Positions 1 through 6,771 of a stretch of 18,792 nucleotides of DNA are shown here, in pieces (the first letter of the stretch is position 1; every line of letters starts with the position of its first letter). A program made the position numbers and the translations under genes. The notes beneath the pieces were generated by a model. That model was not told the origin of the DNA. It was given only the letters and a program-made list of their open reading frames with translations, and did no database searches. The stretch comes from JAUYIW01 sp043818555 (GTDB lineage: Bacteria; Patescibacteriota; Patescibacteriia; UBA9934), in NCBI GenBank assembly GCA_043818555.1, contig JBDRFP010000015.1, positions 1-18,792 of the forward strand. The letters are read 5' to 3'.

Positions 1-72
1 GGCCGCGAATTTGTACTAGCTGGATTTACCAGGGACAAGCAATTTGGTAAACTAAAAGAGCTAATCGTATAG
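1..72 (+). CDS. C-terminal tail of an unidentified protein (5' truncated by window)
   Basis: An open frame enters the window in frame 1 and ends at TAG (70-72), giving 23 residues that finish with KLKELIV. The tail is too short to assign. It sits 26 bases before a glycosyltransferase on the same strand, so it probably belongs to the same polysaccharide cluster, but that is only inferred from position. Confidence 0.6.
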   Translation, partial: GREFVLAGFTRDKQFGKLKELIV

Positions 73-98
73 GCCCTATCAGACCAATACGACCTATT

Positions 99-812
99 AT
101 GACCCGGCAATTAGTCTCAATAATTATCCCAACGTACCAGCACGCGCAGACGATCGCGGCGTGTCTAGATTCGGTTTTTGCACAGACTTACGCGCCGATC
201 GAGATCATTGTTGTCAACGATGGGTCGACCGATAACACTCTCGAGTTGCTCGACAAGTATCGCGATTCAATCAAGTTGATCGATCAGGAGAATCAGGGAT
301 CAAACAATGCTCGCAACAATGGATTTAATGCTTCGACAGGTGAGTATGTATGTTTTTGCGATGCGGATGTTGTAATGCGTCCGGACATGATTGAAAAGTT
401 GTTTGACGCACTCCATGACCATGCCGATGCCGGATACACATATAGCGCATTTAAATTTGGCTGGAAAACTTTTAAAGGCGTGCCTTTTAATGCGAATAAG
501 CTCAGAATTCGAAATTTCATCCATTCGACTTCATTGATTCGACGCAAAGATTTTCCAGGTTTCGATCCTGCCATTAAACGCCTGCAGGATTGGGATGTAT
601 GGCTTACGATGCTTGCGAAAGAAAATGGCGGAGTTTTGGTCAACGAAGTCTTATTCGAGATCCAAGTTTCAGGAGAGTCAAGAATTGGATCCAAATGGCA
701 GCCATCTTTTGTGTACAAGCTACCGTGGAAGTTGATTGGCTGGCGACCAAAGGCGATCGTCGACTATGAACGGGCTCGCGATGTTATCAAGCGCAAACAC
801 AGCCTCAACTAG
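99..812 (+). CDS. Family 2 (GT-A) glycosyltransferase
   Basis: This 237-residue protein probably transfers a sugar from a nucleotide-sugar donor onto a growing surface glycan at the cytoplasmic face of the membrane. It has the GT2 layout: an N-terminal SIIIPTY strand (residues 7-13), the nucleotide-binding VVNDGSTD segment (38-45), a DAD metal-binding motif (88-90, a DxD variant) and a QDWDVW motif near residue 163 where the catalytic acid usually lies. There is no membrane segment, and the length is short for the family but complete. No Shine-Dalgarno sequence is visible before the ATG. The next glycosyltransferase starts 19 bases downstream, which suggests co-transcription. The specific sugar and acceptor cannot be read from the sequence. 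Confidence 0.9.
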   Translation: MTRQLVSIIIPTYQHAQTIAACLDSVFAQTYAPIEIIVVNDGSTDNTLELLDKYRDSIKLIDQENQGSNNARNNGFNASTGEYVCFCDADVVMRPDMIEKLFDALHDHADAGYTYSAFKFGWKTFKGVPFNANKLRIRNFIHSTSLIRRKDFPGFDPAIKRLQDWDVWLTMLAKENGGVLVNEVLFEIQVSGESRIGSKWQPSFVYKLPWKLIGWRPKAIVDYERARDVIKRKHSLN

Positions 813-831
813 TCCCTAAACCCTAACCCCT

Positions 832-1683
832 ATGTTAGACGTTTCAATCATCGTAGTAACCTACGAAGAAAATCTTGATGTTCTCAAGGGCTGTTTTGAT
901 TCTGTGGCAGCTTCGAACGGCGTAGATCTGGAATTAATCGTAGTCGATAATGCAGGAAGCGATGCTACCAAGGGGCTGCTGATGTCATACCCTGGCGTAA
1001 AGTATATTCGGAACCCGGATAACAGGGGTTTTGCCGCTGCGGTGAATCAAGGCATTTCAGCATCGTGCGGTAAGCATGTGCTGTTACTGAATCCTGACAC
1101 TTGTTTTGGAGCAGGTACGTTGAACAAAATGATTGTTCATCTGGATGAGGATAGCGAAGTTGGTGTTGCCGGCTGCGTTATTCAATATCCTGACGGAAGC
1201 CCTCAGGAGAGCTTCCGACGATTTCCAACGCTTAAAGCATGGTTGTTAACGCTTTTCAAAGTCCCGCACATTGTTAAGCGCTCAAAAATCGTTGACCACT
1301 ACATGATGCGCGACGCTAACCCGTATCAAACCCAGGATGTGGATTCAATTATGGGCGCGTTTATGTTTATTCGACGCGAACTTATCGACCAAATTGGAAT
1401 GCTCGACGAGCGGTACTTTATTTGGTTCGAAGAGGTGGATTATTGTAAGATGGCGCACGATGCCGGATGGAAAATTCGTTATTACGCCGATGTTCGCATT
1501 GAACACATGCAGGGGCACTCATTTGGAAAAATAGCGACGCTCCGCAAACAAAAATGGATCCGCACCAGCCTGCGAAAGTACATGTACAAACATCACGGAC
1601 CGGTGCCGTGGCTGATCTTGTGGGTTTTGACTCCAATTTTATTCATGCTCGCGCTCGCCGTATCGTTAATTAAGCCTCGATAA
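832..1683 (+). CDS. Family 2 glycosyltransferase, rhamnosyltransferase (WbbL)-like
   Basis: This 283-residue GT-A enzyme resembles the WbbL/RfbF group of rhamnosyl- and related transferases. Motifs visible are VSIIVVTY at the N-terminus, VVDNAGSD (37-44), an NPDT motif (87-90) in the DxD position, a GAFMFIRRE segment (about 175-183) and the WFEEVDYC acidic motif (198-205) typical of this subgroup. The last 25 or so residues (PVPWLILWVL onwards) form a hydrophobic segment ending in KPR, so the enzyme is probably membrane-tethered at its C-terminus. It follows the first glycosyltransferase by 19 bases. The rhamnosyl assignment rests on motif resemblance and is not certain. Confidence 0.88.
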   Translation: MLDVSIIVVTYEENLDVLKGCFDSVAASNGVDLELIVVDNAGSDATKGLLMSYPGVKYIRNPDNRGFAAAVNQGISASCGKHVLLLNPDTCFGAGTLNKMIVHLDEDSEVGVAGCVIQYPDGSPQESFRRFPTLKAWLLTLFKVPHIVKRSKIVDHYMMRDANPYQTQDVDSIMGAFMFIRRELIDQIGMLDERYFIWFEEVDYCKMAHDAGWKIRYYADVRIEHMQGHSFGKIATLRKQKWIRTSLRKYMYKHHGPVPWLILWVLTPILFMLALAVSLIKPR

Positions 1684-1696
1684 TATTGCATCAAAT

Positions 1697-2521
1697 ATGT
1701 TTGAGAAATTCTATTCAAAAACACCTAGGCAGATCGCCTTTGACGTAAAAAAGTTTTTAAATGAGGATTTCTTTGCTCGCTATCCAGAGTTGAAGAAAAT
1801 GATCTCAATCATTATTGTTGGCTCAGTAGCTACTGCAAATTATGACGAGCATAGCGATATAGACTTGGATATCTTGTTTTTTAACAAAAAAAAATATGAA
1901 AGCTTACTTAAGAAAATCAAGCAATTTAAAAATGAACTGCGCCGGGAAGGTATTCCAATTCAGATACATCGTCCGATAATATTAAAAGAGATCGAGCGCG
2001 ATTTGAGCGGTTGGGAAAAGGACGGCATGCTTAGAGAGTACTCTCAGGCGGTTGTTGTTTCCGATCCCGGGAACCGGTTTAAGAAAATTCAATCCAAATA
2101 TCGATGGTATCCAAAAAATATTTATTTGGAAAAGTTAAATTGGCTATTCGCAGAAATGATCTTTGAATATGAGGAAAGATTTTTAGTTGCAGTTAAAAGG
2201 AAGGATTCGTATTTTGGCGAAGTGGTAAAGATGAAGATCCTCAAGCATTTGATGACCATCGTACTGATGTCAAATAAAAAGTATCCGGCTTTTGATAAGC
2301 ACCTATATCAGGATCTTAAGAAGATCAAACAGACGTCAAGCAAATTTATTAAACTTATAGATAAGTTGCTAGAGTCTAATGATTTGAAAAAAAATGTTAA
2401 GCTGTTGCGAGATGTGATTGAGATTGTTGAGGAAGATCTTGTGAAAAAGAAGATAATTTCGAAGAAGCCCTGGCAGTACTGGATTGACTTGCGCCCGAAA
2501 TACAAAGTTGAAATGAAGTAA
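1697..2521 (+). CDS. Nucleotidyltransferase-fold protein of unknown substrate
   Basis: This 274-residue protein has a polymerase-beta/MNT-type nucleotidyltransferase signature: VGS at 41-43, followed ten residues later by SDIDLD (53-58), whose paired aspartates normally bind Mg-NTP. The rest is Lys/Glu-rich and helical, as in kanamycin-nucleotidyltransferase-like proteins with a helical C-terminal half. No substrate can be named. The gene is noticeably richer in A/T than the glycosyltransferases on either side, which hints at separate ancestry. Its stop is one base from the ATG of the next gene, so it is co-transcribed with the polysaccharide genes. A TAATAT sequence lies ten bases before the ATG and no Shine-Dalgarno sequence is present. 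It might add an AMP-type group to a glycan, a tRNA or a protein. Confidence 0.72.
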   Translation: MFEKFYSKTPRQIAFDVKKFLNEDFFARYPELKKMISIIIVGSVATANYDEHSDIDLDILFFNKKKYESLLKKIKQFKNELRREGIPIQIHRPIILKEIERDLSGWEKDGMLREYSQAVVVSDPGNRFKKIQSKYRWYPKNIYLEKLNWLFAEMIFEYEERFLVAVKRKDSYFGEVVKMKILKHLMTIVLMSNKKYPAFDKHLYQDLKKIKQTSSKFIKLIDKLLESNDLKKNVKLLRDVIEIVEEDLVKKKIISKKPWQYWIDLRPKYKVEMK

Positions 2522-2522
2522 C

Positions 2523-4112
2523 ATGCTCGCAAAGCAATTCATTGGTAAATGGACGTGGTGGGTCCTTGGTGGAGTCGCCGTAACACACCTCATCGCGATC
2601 CTTGTTCGCGACACGAGTTTTGAGTTGCCTGCATTAATCGCGATAGCAATATTAACGATCGCCGTAGCCTGGAAGTCACTCCCGCATGGGCTCATGATTG
2701 CATTCGCGGAGGTTTTTACGGGTGGGCATGGACATTTGCTTGACGCTGATTTGTTCGGGGTTTCGGTTTCGATCCGAATGATTATTTTCGTCGCTATTAT
2801 GATCGTCTGGTTCGTTCGATGGATCAAGCGCGACCTTCATCCTCGCGTAATCCTCCAGCGCGACGCTCCGTGGGTGGTCCTTGCAGTTGCGATCGCGGTC
2901 GGAGTGCTGGTAGGATTTTTAAACAACAGCCCTGCAAGCGTGTTTGATGACGCCAATGGCTATGTTGCGATGCTGTATTTACTGCCAATCATTTCAATTA
3001 ACTGGACACAATTGCTGCGTCGCGACCTGCTCCAAACGCTCGCAGCCGGCGCAATCTGGCTCACATTGTCGACCTTAACACTCTCATTCCTATTCACGCA
3101 CCTCGACGGCAAGGCGCTCGATCCAGTCTACAAATTTGTACGCGACTCCAGGCTCGCAGAGATCACGCTACAAGTGCCGGACGCGACGCAGTTATTTGTC
3201 GACTATTACTACCGCATCTTCCTACCATCGCAAATGTTTATAGTGGTCATGTCGATTATTATGATCGCCGCCTTCCTGATGCTTTGGAGAAGCCAGCGCA
3301 TGCCTGAATTAACCGCGCTCAGTTTTGCTTTGTTAGCATCGGCTGGAATATTATCGATGTCTCGAAGTTTTCTGTTGGGTTTTGCGGCAGCGTCAGTTGT
3401 CTTGTTTGTTTTTAGCTTAAGAGTAGGGAAGAGGGCAGTATCAAATGTTACTCGACGTTCAGTGACGGCAATTCTTCTTGCTGCGCTCGGTTTTGGCATT
3501 GCCTGGTCTACAGTGGCATTTCCATTTCCTCCAAATCCAGATATTTCCGATGCGTCTTTTTACAAAACATCTGCCGAGGTTGGGCGTGAAGCCGGAGTAA
3601 CAAGTAGGTGGCAGCTAGTTGGGCCAATGATGGAAAAGATTTCCGAGTCGCCGATAATCGGGTCTGGGTTTGGAACCGAAGTAGCCTACACTTCGGACGA
3701 TCCACGCTTGCGCGAGCAAACTGGCGATGGGGTAATTTCGACTTACAGATTTGAATGGGGCTATTACGACGTTTGGCTTAAAATGGGCGCGCTTGGGCTT
3801 ATTGCAATCGCCCTGTACTTCATTACGCTCATGCGAGCAACATGGTTTACAATTCAACGCAACGGCCACGCTTGGCTTGCGGCAGGGCTTGGCGCAAGCA
3901 TTTTAGCGCTCTATATAATCAACATCTTCTCACCGTACATGAATCACCCAATCGGAATCATGCTGATGCTGTTTGCGCTACCATTCATCGACTTTGAAGG
4001 CCTGGCTCGCAAAATCGCCGAGGCAAGGAATCGTCGAACACAAAAATTATCGTCTACGAAAAAACTCAGCCCCGCGGTTTCATCATCATCTTCGTCATCG
4101 CGAGCAGACTGA
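2523..4112 (+). CDS. O-antigen ligase/polymerase-like membrane protein (Wzy/WaaL type)
   Basis: This 529-residue polytopic protein has roughly eleven or twelve hydrophobic segments, consistent with the O-antigen ligase/polymerase family that joins lipid-linked glycan units outside the membrane. The longest hydrophilic loop (about residues 335-410) contains GVTSRWQLVGPMMEKI and then SPIIGSGFGTE. The R-x-x-x-W and G-x-G-x-G style elements in the large periplasmic loop are typical of Wzy/WaaL proteins. The C-terminus is a basic then Ser-rich tail (SSSSSSRAD). The ATG begins one base after the stop of the upstream gene, and the TGA stop is followed in frame by TAA. Family membership is fairly safe, but ligase versus polymerase cannot be decided. 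Confidence 0.82.
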   Translation: MLAKQFIGKWTWWVLGGVAVTHLIAILVRDTSFELPALIAIAILTIAVAWKSLPHGLMIAFAEVFTGGHGHLLDADLFGVSVSIRMIIFVAIMIVWFVRWIKRDLHPRVILQRDAPWVVLAVAIAVGVLVGFLNNSPASVFDDANGYVAMLYLLPIISINWTQLLRRDLLQTLAAGAIWLTLSTLTLSFLFTHLDGKALDPVYKFVRDSRLAEITLQVPDATQLFVDYYYRIFLPSQMFIVVMSIIMIAAFLMLWRSQRMPELTALSFALLASAGILSMSRSFLLGFAAASVVLFVFSLRVGKRAVSNVTRRSVTAILLAALGFGIAWSTVAFPFPPNPDISDASFYKTSAEVGREAGVTSRWQLVGPMMEKISESPIIGSGFGTEVAYTSDDPRLREQTGDGVISTYRFEWGYYDVWLKMGALGLIAIALYFITLMRATWFTIQRNGHAWLAAGLGASILALYIINIFSPYMNHPIGIMLMLFALPFIDFEGLARKIAEARNRRTQKLSSTKKLSPAVSSSSSSSRAD

Positions 4113-4128
4113 TAAATCAACCCTACTG

Positions 4129-4170
4129 TCATCCTGAGCGATTGTTTATCGTTTAGCGAAGGATCTTTTG
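4129..4170 (+). repeat. REP-like hairpin with the TCATCCTGAGCG...GCGAAGGATCT theme
   Basis: GTCATCCTGAGCGATTG is followed by TTTAGCGAAGGATCTT, so the outer ATCCT/AGGAT and the inner pairs form an imperfect hairpin just after the ligase gene. Similar CATCCTGAGC...GAAGGAT sequences occur between genes in many bacterial genomes, from general memory. It could also serve as a weak transcript end. Confidence 0.45.
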
Positions 4171-4200
4171 GTTCACGATCTCGAACGAATGTGAGAGCTA

Positions 4201-4231
4201 TTAACCTTCAGGGTTAAACCCTGAAGGTTAA
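4201..4231. repeat. Perfect 31-base palindrome, AACCTTCAGGGTT family
   Basis: The left arm TTAACCTTCAGGGTT (4201-4215) and right arm AACCCTGAAGGTTAA (4217-4231) are exactly complementary around a single A. Related palindromes lie at 4293-4325 and 14750-14794, and a shorter version at the end of the ABC gene (6661-6690). Confidence 0.85.
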
Positions 4232-4292
4232 ATCTTGTGGAAAAGTCAAATATTTCGCCAAACTAAACGCTGTTTAATTATAAAATTACCTA

Positions 4293-4325
4293 TTTAACCC
4301 TGAGGGTTGAACCCTGAAGGTTAAA
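4293..4325. repeat. Second AACCCTGAAGGTT palindrome (imperfect)
   Basis: The right arm AACCCTGAAGGTTAAA (4310-4325) matches the right arm of the 4201 palindrome. The left arm TTTAACCCTGAGGGTT (4293-4308) is complementary at 14 of 16 positions. It lies 61 bases after the first copy and just before the promoter at 4333. Confidence 0.75.
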
Positions 4326-4332
4326 GAGAAAT

Positions 4333-4361
4333 TTGACAGCCTGTACAGCCTCTGATATTGT
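4333..4361 (+). promoter_or_regulatory. Sigma-70-type promoter for the leader RNA/ABC exporter
   Basis: A perfect -35 box TTGACA (4333-4338) is followed after 17 bases by TATTGT (4356-4361), which is preceded by TGA as an extended -10. Transcription would start near 4368, ahead of the small ORF and terminator. This is one of the two best promoters in the window. Confidence 0.7.
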
Positions 4362-4402
4362 AACCCCTCATCCGATTATTTCGGGTGGAAAAATTTATAA
4401 AT

Positions 4403-4534
4403 ATGAGCAACTATCTCAAAAAACTGCCAACCATTGTAACAAAGACACTATTTCTTAGTGCCATGGTTAAAGTCGCGCTGTTTTCTGATACAGGATCAGT
4501 GTGTCTGCATAGGCGAGTTGTTATGAGATTTTGA
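4403..4534 (+). CDS. Possible 43-residue leader peptide upstream of the ABC exporter
   Basis: ATG at 4403 opens a 43-codon frame (starting MSNYLKKLPT) that ends at TGA 4532-4534. It lies between a strong promoter and an intrinsic terminator on the transcript that would continue into the exporter gene. No Shine-Dalgarno sequence is visible. It resembles no family I know, and its C-terminal part reads through a segment (4511-4522) that can compete with the terminator stem. It may instead be untranslated leader RNA, so coding status is uncertain. Confidence 0.3.
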   Translation: MSNYLKKLPTIVTKTLFLSAMVKVALFSDTGSVCLHRRVVMRF

Positions 4535-4560
4535 ATATTTACTAAGTAATTTCGAGATTT

Positions 4561-4596
4561 TTTAACACCCTGCCTAGCAATAGGCGGGGTGTTTAA
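4561..4596 (+). terminator. Intrinsic terminator/attenuator before the ABC exporter
   Basis: AACACCCTGCCT (4564-4575) pairs with AGGCGGGGTGTT (4582-4593) over 12 bp with one G-U, loop AGCAAT, flanked by T-rich runs on both sides. It lies about 200 bases downstream of the promoter and 196 bases before the exporter ATG, so it would cut most transcripts short unless prevented. Confidence 0.75.
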
Positions 4597-4780
4597 TTCA
4601 TAGCAAAACGGTCCAAAATCACTGTATCTGCGGCCTCGCAACTGCGCGTCTCGTTCGCCGTACATAAGGTACGGTTTACTGCGGCGCTTGTTGCTCAACC
4701 AAATCTACCCAATTTTGAACGTTTTGTTAACAACACACGATCAACCGTACTGGTTGACCGGTTGTTTAGTGCGCTCTAAC

Positions 4781-4786
4781 AGGAGG
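4781..4786 (+). promoter_or_regulatory. Consensus ribosome binding site deciding the ABC exporter start
   Basis: AGGAGG lies exactly six bases before ATG 4793. The open frame extends upstream to an ATG at 4688, but that start has no such signal, so 4793 is chosen. Only a few genes in this window have such a site. Confidence 0.85.
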
Positions 4787-4792
4787 GAAGCT

Positions 4793-6676
4793 ATGTCCGA
4801 CCCAAACGATAGTCGAAAAATCACGCGCAACTGGCGTGAATACCTTGGTGAGATTCGGGAAAGTTACCGTGTCTATACTTGGGTATGGCAGGAACTCATC
4901 GGCGTCGATGCAAAACGCATACTCAGAAAGATGGGCGTTGCGCTTACGATTGAGATTGTGTTCGCGCTATCAATTCCGTTTTTCATCAGCATGGTGTTTA
5001 ACGGGCTTGTGGCAGGCGATCACAGAAGAGCGATGACTGGGCTTGGCCTGGCGCTTGTAGCATTGCTATTCGAGCGGTTTGCTGCGCACTTCGTGATGAT
5101 CTATCGTGAATGGATCGTGGGATTCAACCAGGGCGAACTTGACGAGCGCGCAAATTTACTGTTCCTGGAGAAGTCAATGGGGCAACACAGCCAGGAGAAC
5201 AGTGTTCTGAGTTCGTCCAATGTGGAAAAAGGACGCGCGCGTGTGTTCGAGCTTGAGAATATGATGCTCTTTGAGGGCCTTCATACAATCATCATGCTTG
5301 CGATTTCATACACGCTTCTGTGGTTCATAAGTCCGGTAGCTGGCATTGTAATGACAGTGATGATCGGCATCATTTTTTCCTGGTCAATGTTTATGAACCG
5401 GAAGGTGCTCCAAATCTGTACACCGCTTGATGCTGATTTCAGAAAGCTGAACCGCCACCGTGTAGAGCGATGGGACCAGGTTGGACGTGTCAAGGCCAAT
5501 GCCAAGGAGCGGGAAGAAGTAAAGCACATGCGTGGCTGGTTCAATCAAATTCTTGATCGCGACCGCCACTTCTGGTTCTGGTACATTAAGAATCTTACTG
5601 GACGCGGTACGCTCACTTCCATCTGCGTAATGGGCATCCTGACTTATGGGGTTTGGCTTGTGCGCTCTGGCGTATGGGAAGTCGGCCTGTTGTATCCGCT
5701 ATTCACCTGGAGCGTTAACCTAAAGGACAATCTCTGGCGGGTAGGCAACATTGAACACCAGCTCAACTGGAACATGCCTTCTGTGCGTTCCATGATCAAG
5801 GCGCTTACAATGGAGCCTGATGTAGTTGATGCCGACGATTCCGTTGATCTGGCAGACGATGCTCCAGTAGCGCTAAGGCTCTGCAATGTATCGCACGGTT
5901 ATCCTGACAGCGAAGGTGTTGTTCGGAAAGTCCTGCAAGATGTTAGCTTTACGGTTGGCCAAGGTGAAAAGGTAGCGCTTCTTGGTCCAAGTGGAGCAGG
6001 GAAGACTACCATTATGCGCGTAATTATGCGTCATATGGATCCAAACAAGGGCGCGGTGCATGTGAATGGCCAAAACTTGAAGTCCCTGAAGCTTGCTTCG
6101 TGGCTTGAAAAGTTGGGCTACATTGCGCAGGAGCCAGCCGTGCTCGACGGTACGATTCGCTACAACCTGCTTTACTCTCTTCCGATGGAAGATCGTGAAA
6201 AGGTTAGCGACGCAGACTTGTGGAAGCTTATGGGCAAGCTGCAGATCGACTTCGGCGATCGGCTTTCCGAAGGGCTCGATACTAAAGTCGGCCGTGATGG
6301 CGTTAAGCTGTCTGGTGGGGAAAAACAGCGAGTGATGATTGGCGCCGCAGCGATTAAGCAGCCAAAGTTGATGGTAATTGACGAGGCTACAAGTTCGCTC
6401 GATGCTTTGACTGAGCGCAAGGTTCATGACGGTTTGAAAGAAGTTCTGACCGACGACATGAGCGCGCTCATCATCACCCATCGGCTAAACACTGTGCGCG
6501 ACATCTGCGATAAGTTCGTTGTGTTAAAGCCTTCCAGCGATCTTCAAAATGGCGAAAGTCAGGTTGAAGCAATCGCAGGATCGTTTGAAGAGCTCTACAG
6601 AGCGTCTCCAACGTTCCGCGAGCTCGCTGATGAGCAGGGCGTGGCAATCGACCACAATATAACCTTCAAGGTTTAG
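4793..6676 (+). CDS. ABC exporter half-transporter (permease-ATPase fusion)
   Basis: This 627-residue protein fuses an N-terminal type IV exporter membrane domain (first hydrophobic segment about residues 48-73, last ending near 310) to a C-terminal ATPase. The ATPase carries Walker A GPSGAGKTT (398-406), a Q-loop at AQEPAV, the signature LSGGE (506-510), Walker B LMVIDE (526-531) followed by the D-loop SSLD, and the switch histidine in ITHRL (H563). All catalytic residues are present, so it should hydrolyse ATP and work as a homodimer or with a partner half-transporter not in this window. It could be a lipid, peptide or drug exporter, since nothing in the sequence fixes the substrate. It is expressed from its own promoter through an attenuator-like leader, and transcription ends at a terminator just after the stop. 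Confidence 0.93.
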   Translation: MSDPNDSRKITRNWREYLGEIRESYRVYTWVWQELIGVDAKRILRKMGVALTIEIVFALSIPFFISMVFNGLVAGDHRRAMTGLGLALVALLFERFAAHFVMIYREWIVGFNQGELDERANLLFLEKSMGQHSQENSVLSSSNVEKGRARVFELENMMLFEGLHTIIMLAISYTLLWFISPVAGIVMTVMIGIIFSWSMFMNRKVLQICTPLDADFRKLNRHRVERWDQVGRVKANAKEREEVKHMRGWFNQILDRDRHFWFWYIKNLTGRGTLTSICVMGILTYGVWLVRSGVWEVGLLYPLFTWSVNLKDNLWRVGNIEHQLNWNMPSVRSMIKALTMEPDVVDADDSVDLADDAPVALRLCNVSHGYPDSEGVVRKVLQDVSFTVGQGEKVALLGPSGAGKTTIMRVIMRHMDPNKGAVHVNGQNLKSLKLASWLEKLGYIAQEPAVLDGTIRYNLLYSLPMEDREKVSDADLWKLMGKLQIDFGDRLSEGLDTKVGRDGVKLSGGEKQRVMIGAAAIKQPKLMVIDEATSSLDALTERKVHDGLKEVLTDDMSALIITHRLNTVRDICDKFVVLKPSSDLQNGESQVEAIAGSFEELYRASPTFRELADEQGVAIDHNITFKV

Positions 6677-6690
6677 AAACATTGAAGGTT
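6661..6690. repeat. Short AACCTTCAA/TTGAAGGTT hairpin over the ABC stop codon
   Basis: AACCTTCAA (6661-6669) and TTGAAGGTT (6682-6690) are perfectly complementary, with the TAG stop (6674-6676) in the loop. The arms share AACCTTCA with the palindromes at 4201 and 4293, so this may be a decayed or short family member that now supplies the gene's last codons. Confidence 0.55.
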
Positions 6691-6728
6691 AAAAAACTCC
6701 ACCCGAGTAAAATCGGGTGGGTTTTTAA
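6691..6728 (+). terminator. Intrinsic terminator after the ABC exporter
   Basis: CCACCCGA (6699-6706) pairs with TCGGGTGG (6713-6720) over a GTAAAA loop, preceded by AAAAAA and followed by GTTTTT. Its sequence is closely related to the terminator at 8847-8880. Confidence 0.88.
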
Positions 6729-6771
6729 TTATGTAAATTTCATGGTAAGATTTTGTTAATAACAATCTTTT

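Larger units (their letters stand above)
4113..4792. other. 680-base intergenic/leader region upstream of the ABC exporter
   Basis: In order this stretch holds a REP-like hairpin (4129-4170), two AACCTTCAGGGTT palindromes (4201-4231 and 4293-4325), a promoter (4333-4361), an imperfect hairpin pairing about 4368-4375 with 4380-4388, a 43-codon small ORF (4403-4534), a terminator (4564-4596), two short inverted repeats (CCGTAC/GTACGG at about 4658-4675 and TCAACC/GGTTGA at 4741-4757) and a strong ribosome binding site (4781-4786). No conserved gene is visible in it. Confidence 0.7.

Noticed and set aside
293..718. 141-codon open frame on the - strand inside the first glycosyltransferase
   Set aside because: It is antisense to a gene with clear GT2 motifs and has no domain, signal or start site of its own.
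4366..4392. Hairpin TCATCCGA/TCGGGTGG as a terminator
   Set aside because: It is followed by AAAAA and not T, so it would not terminate on the + strand, and there is no gene on the - strand needing it.
4688..4792. 35-residue N-terminal extension of the ABC exporter
   Set aside because: A perfect AGGAGG lies six bases before ATG 4793, while ATG 4688 has none and the extension is not part of the family.
5873..6481. 202-codon open frame on the - strand inside the ABC ATPase domain
   Set aside because: It is the antisense shadow of the conserved ATPase motifs and its translation resembles no protein.
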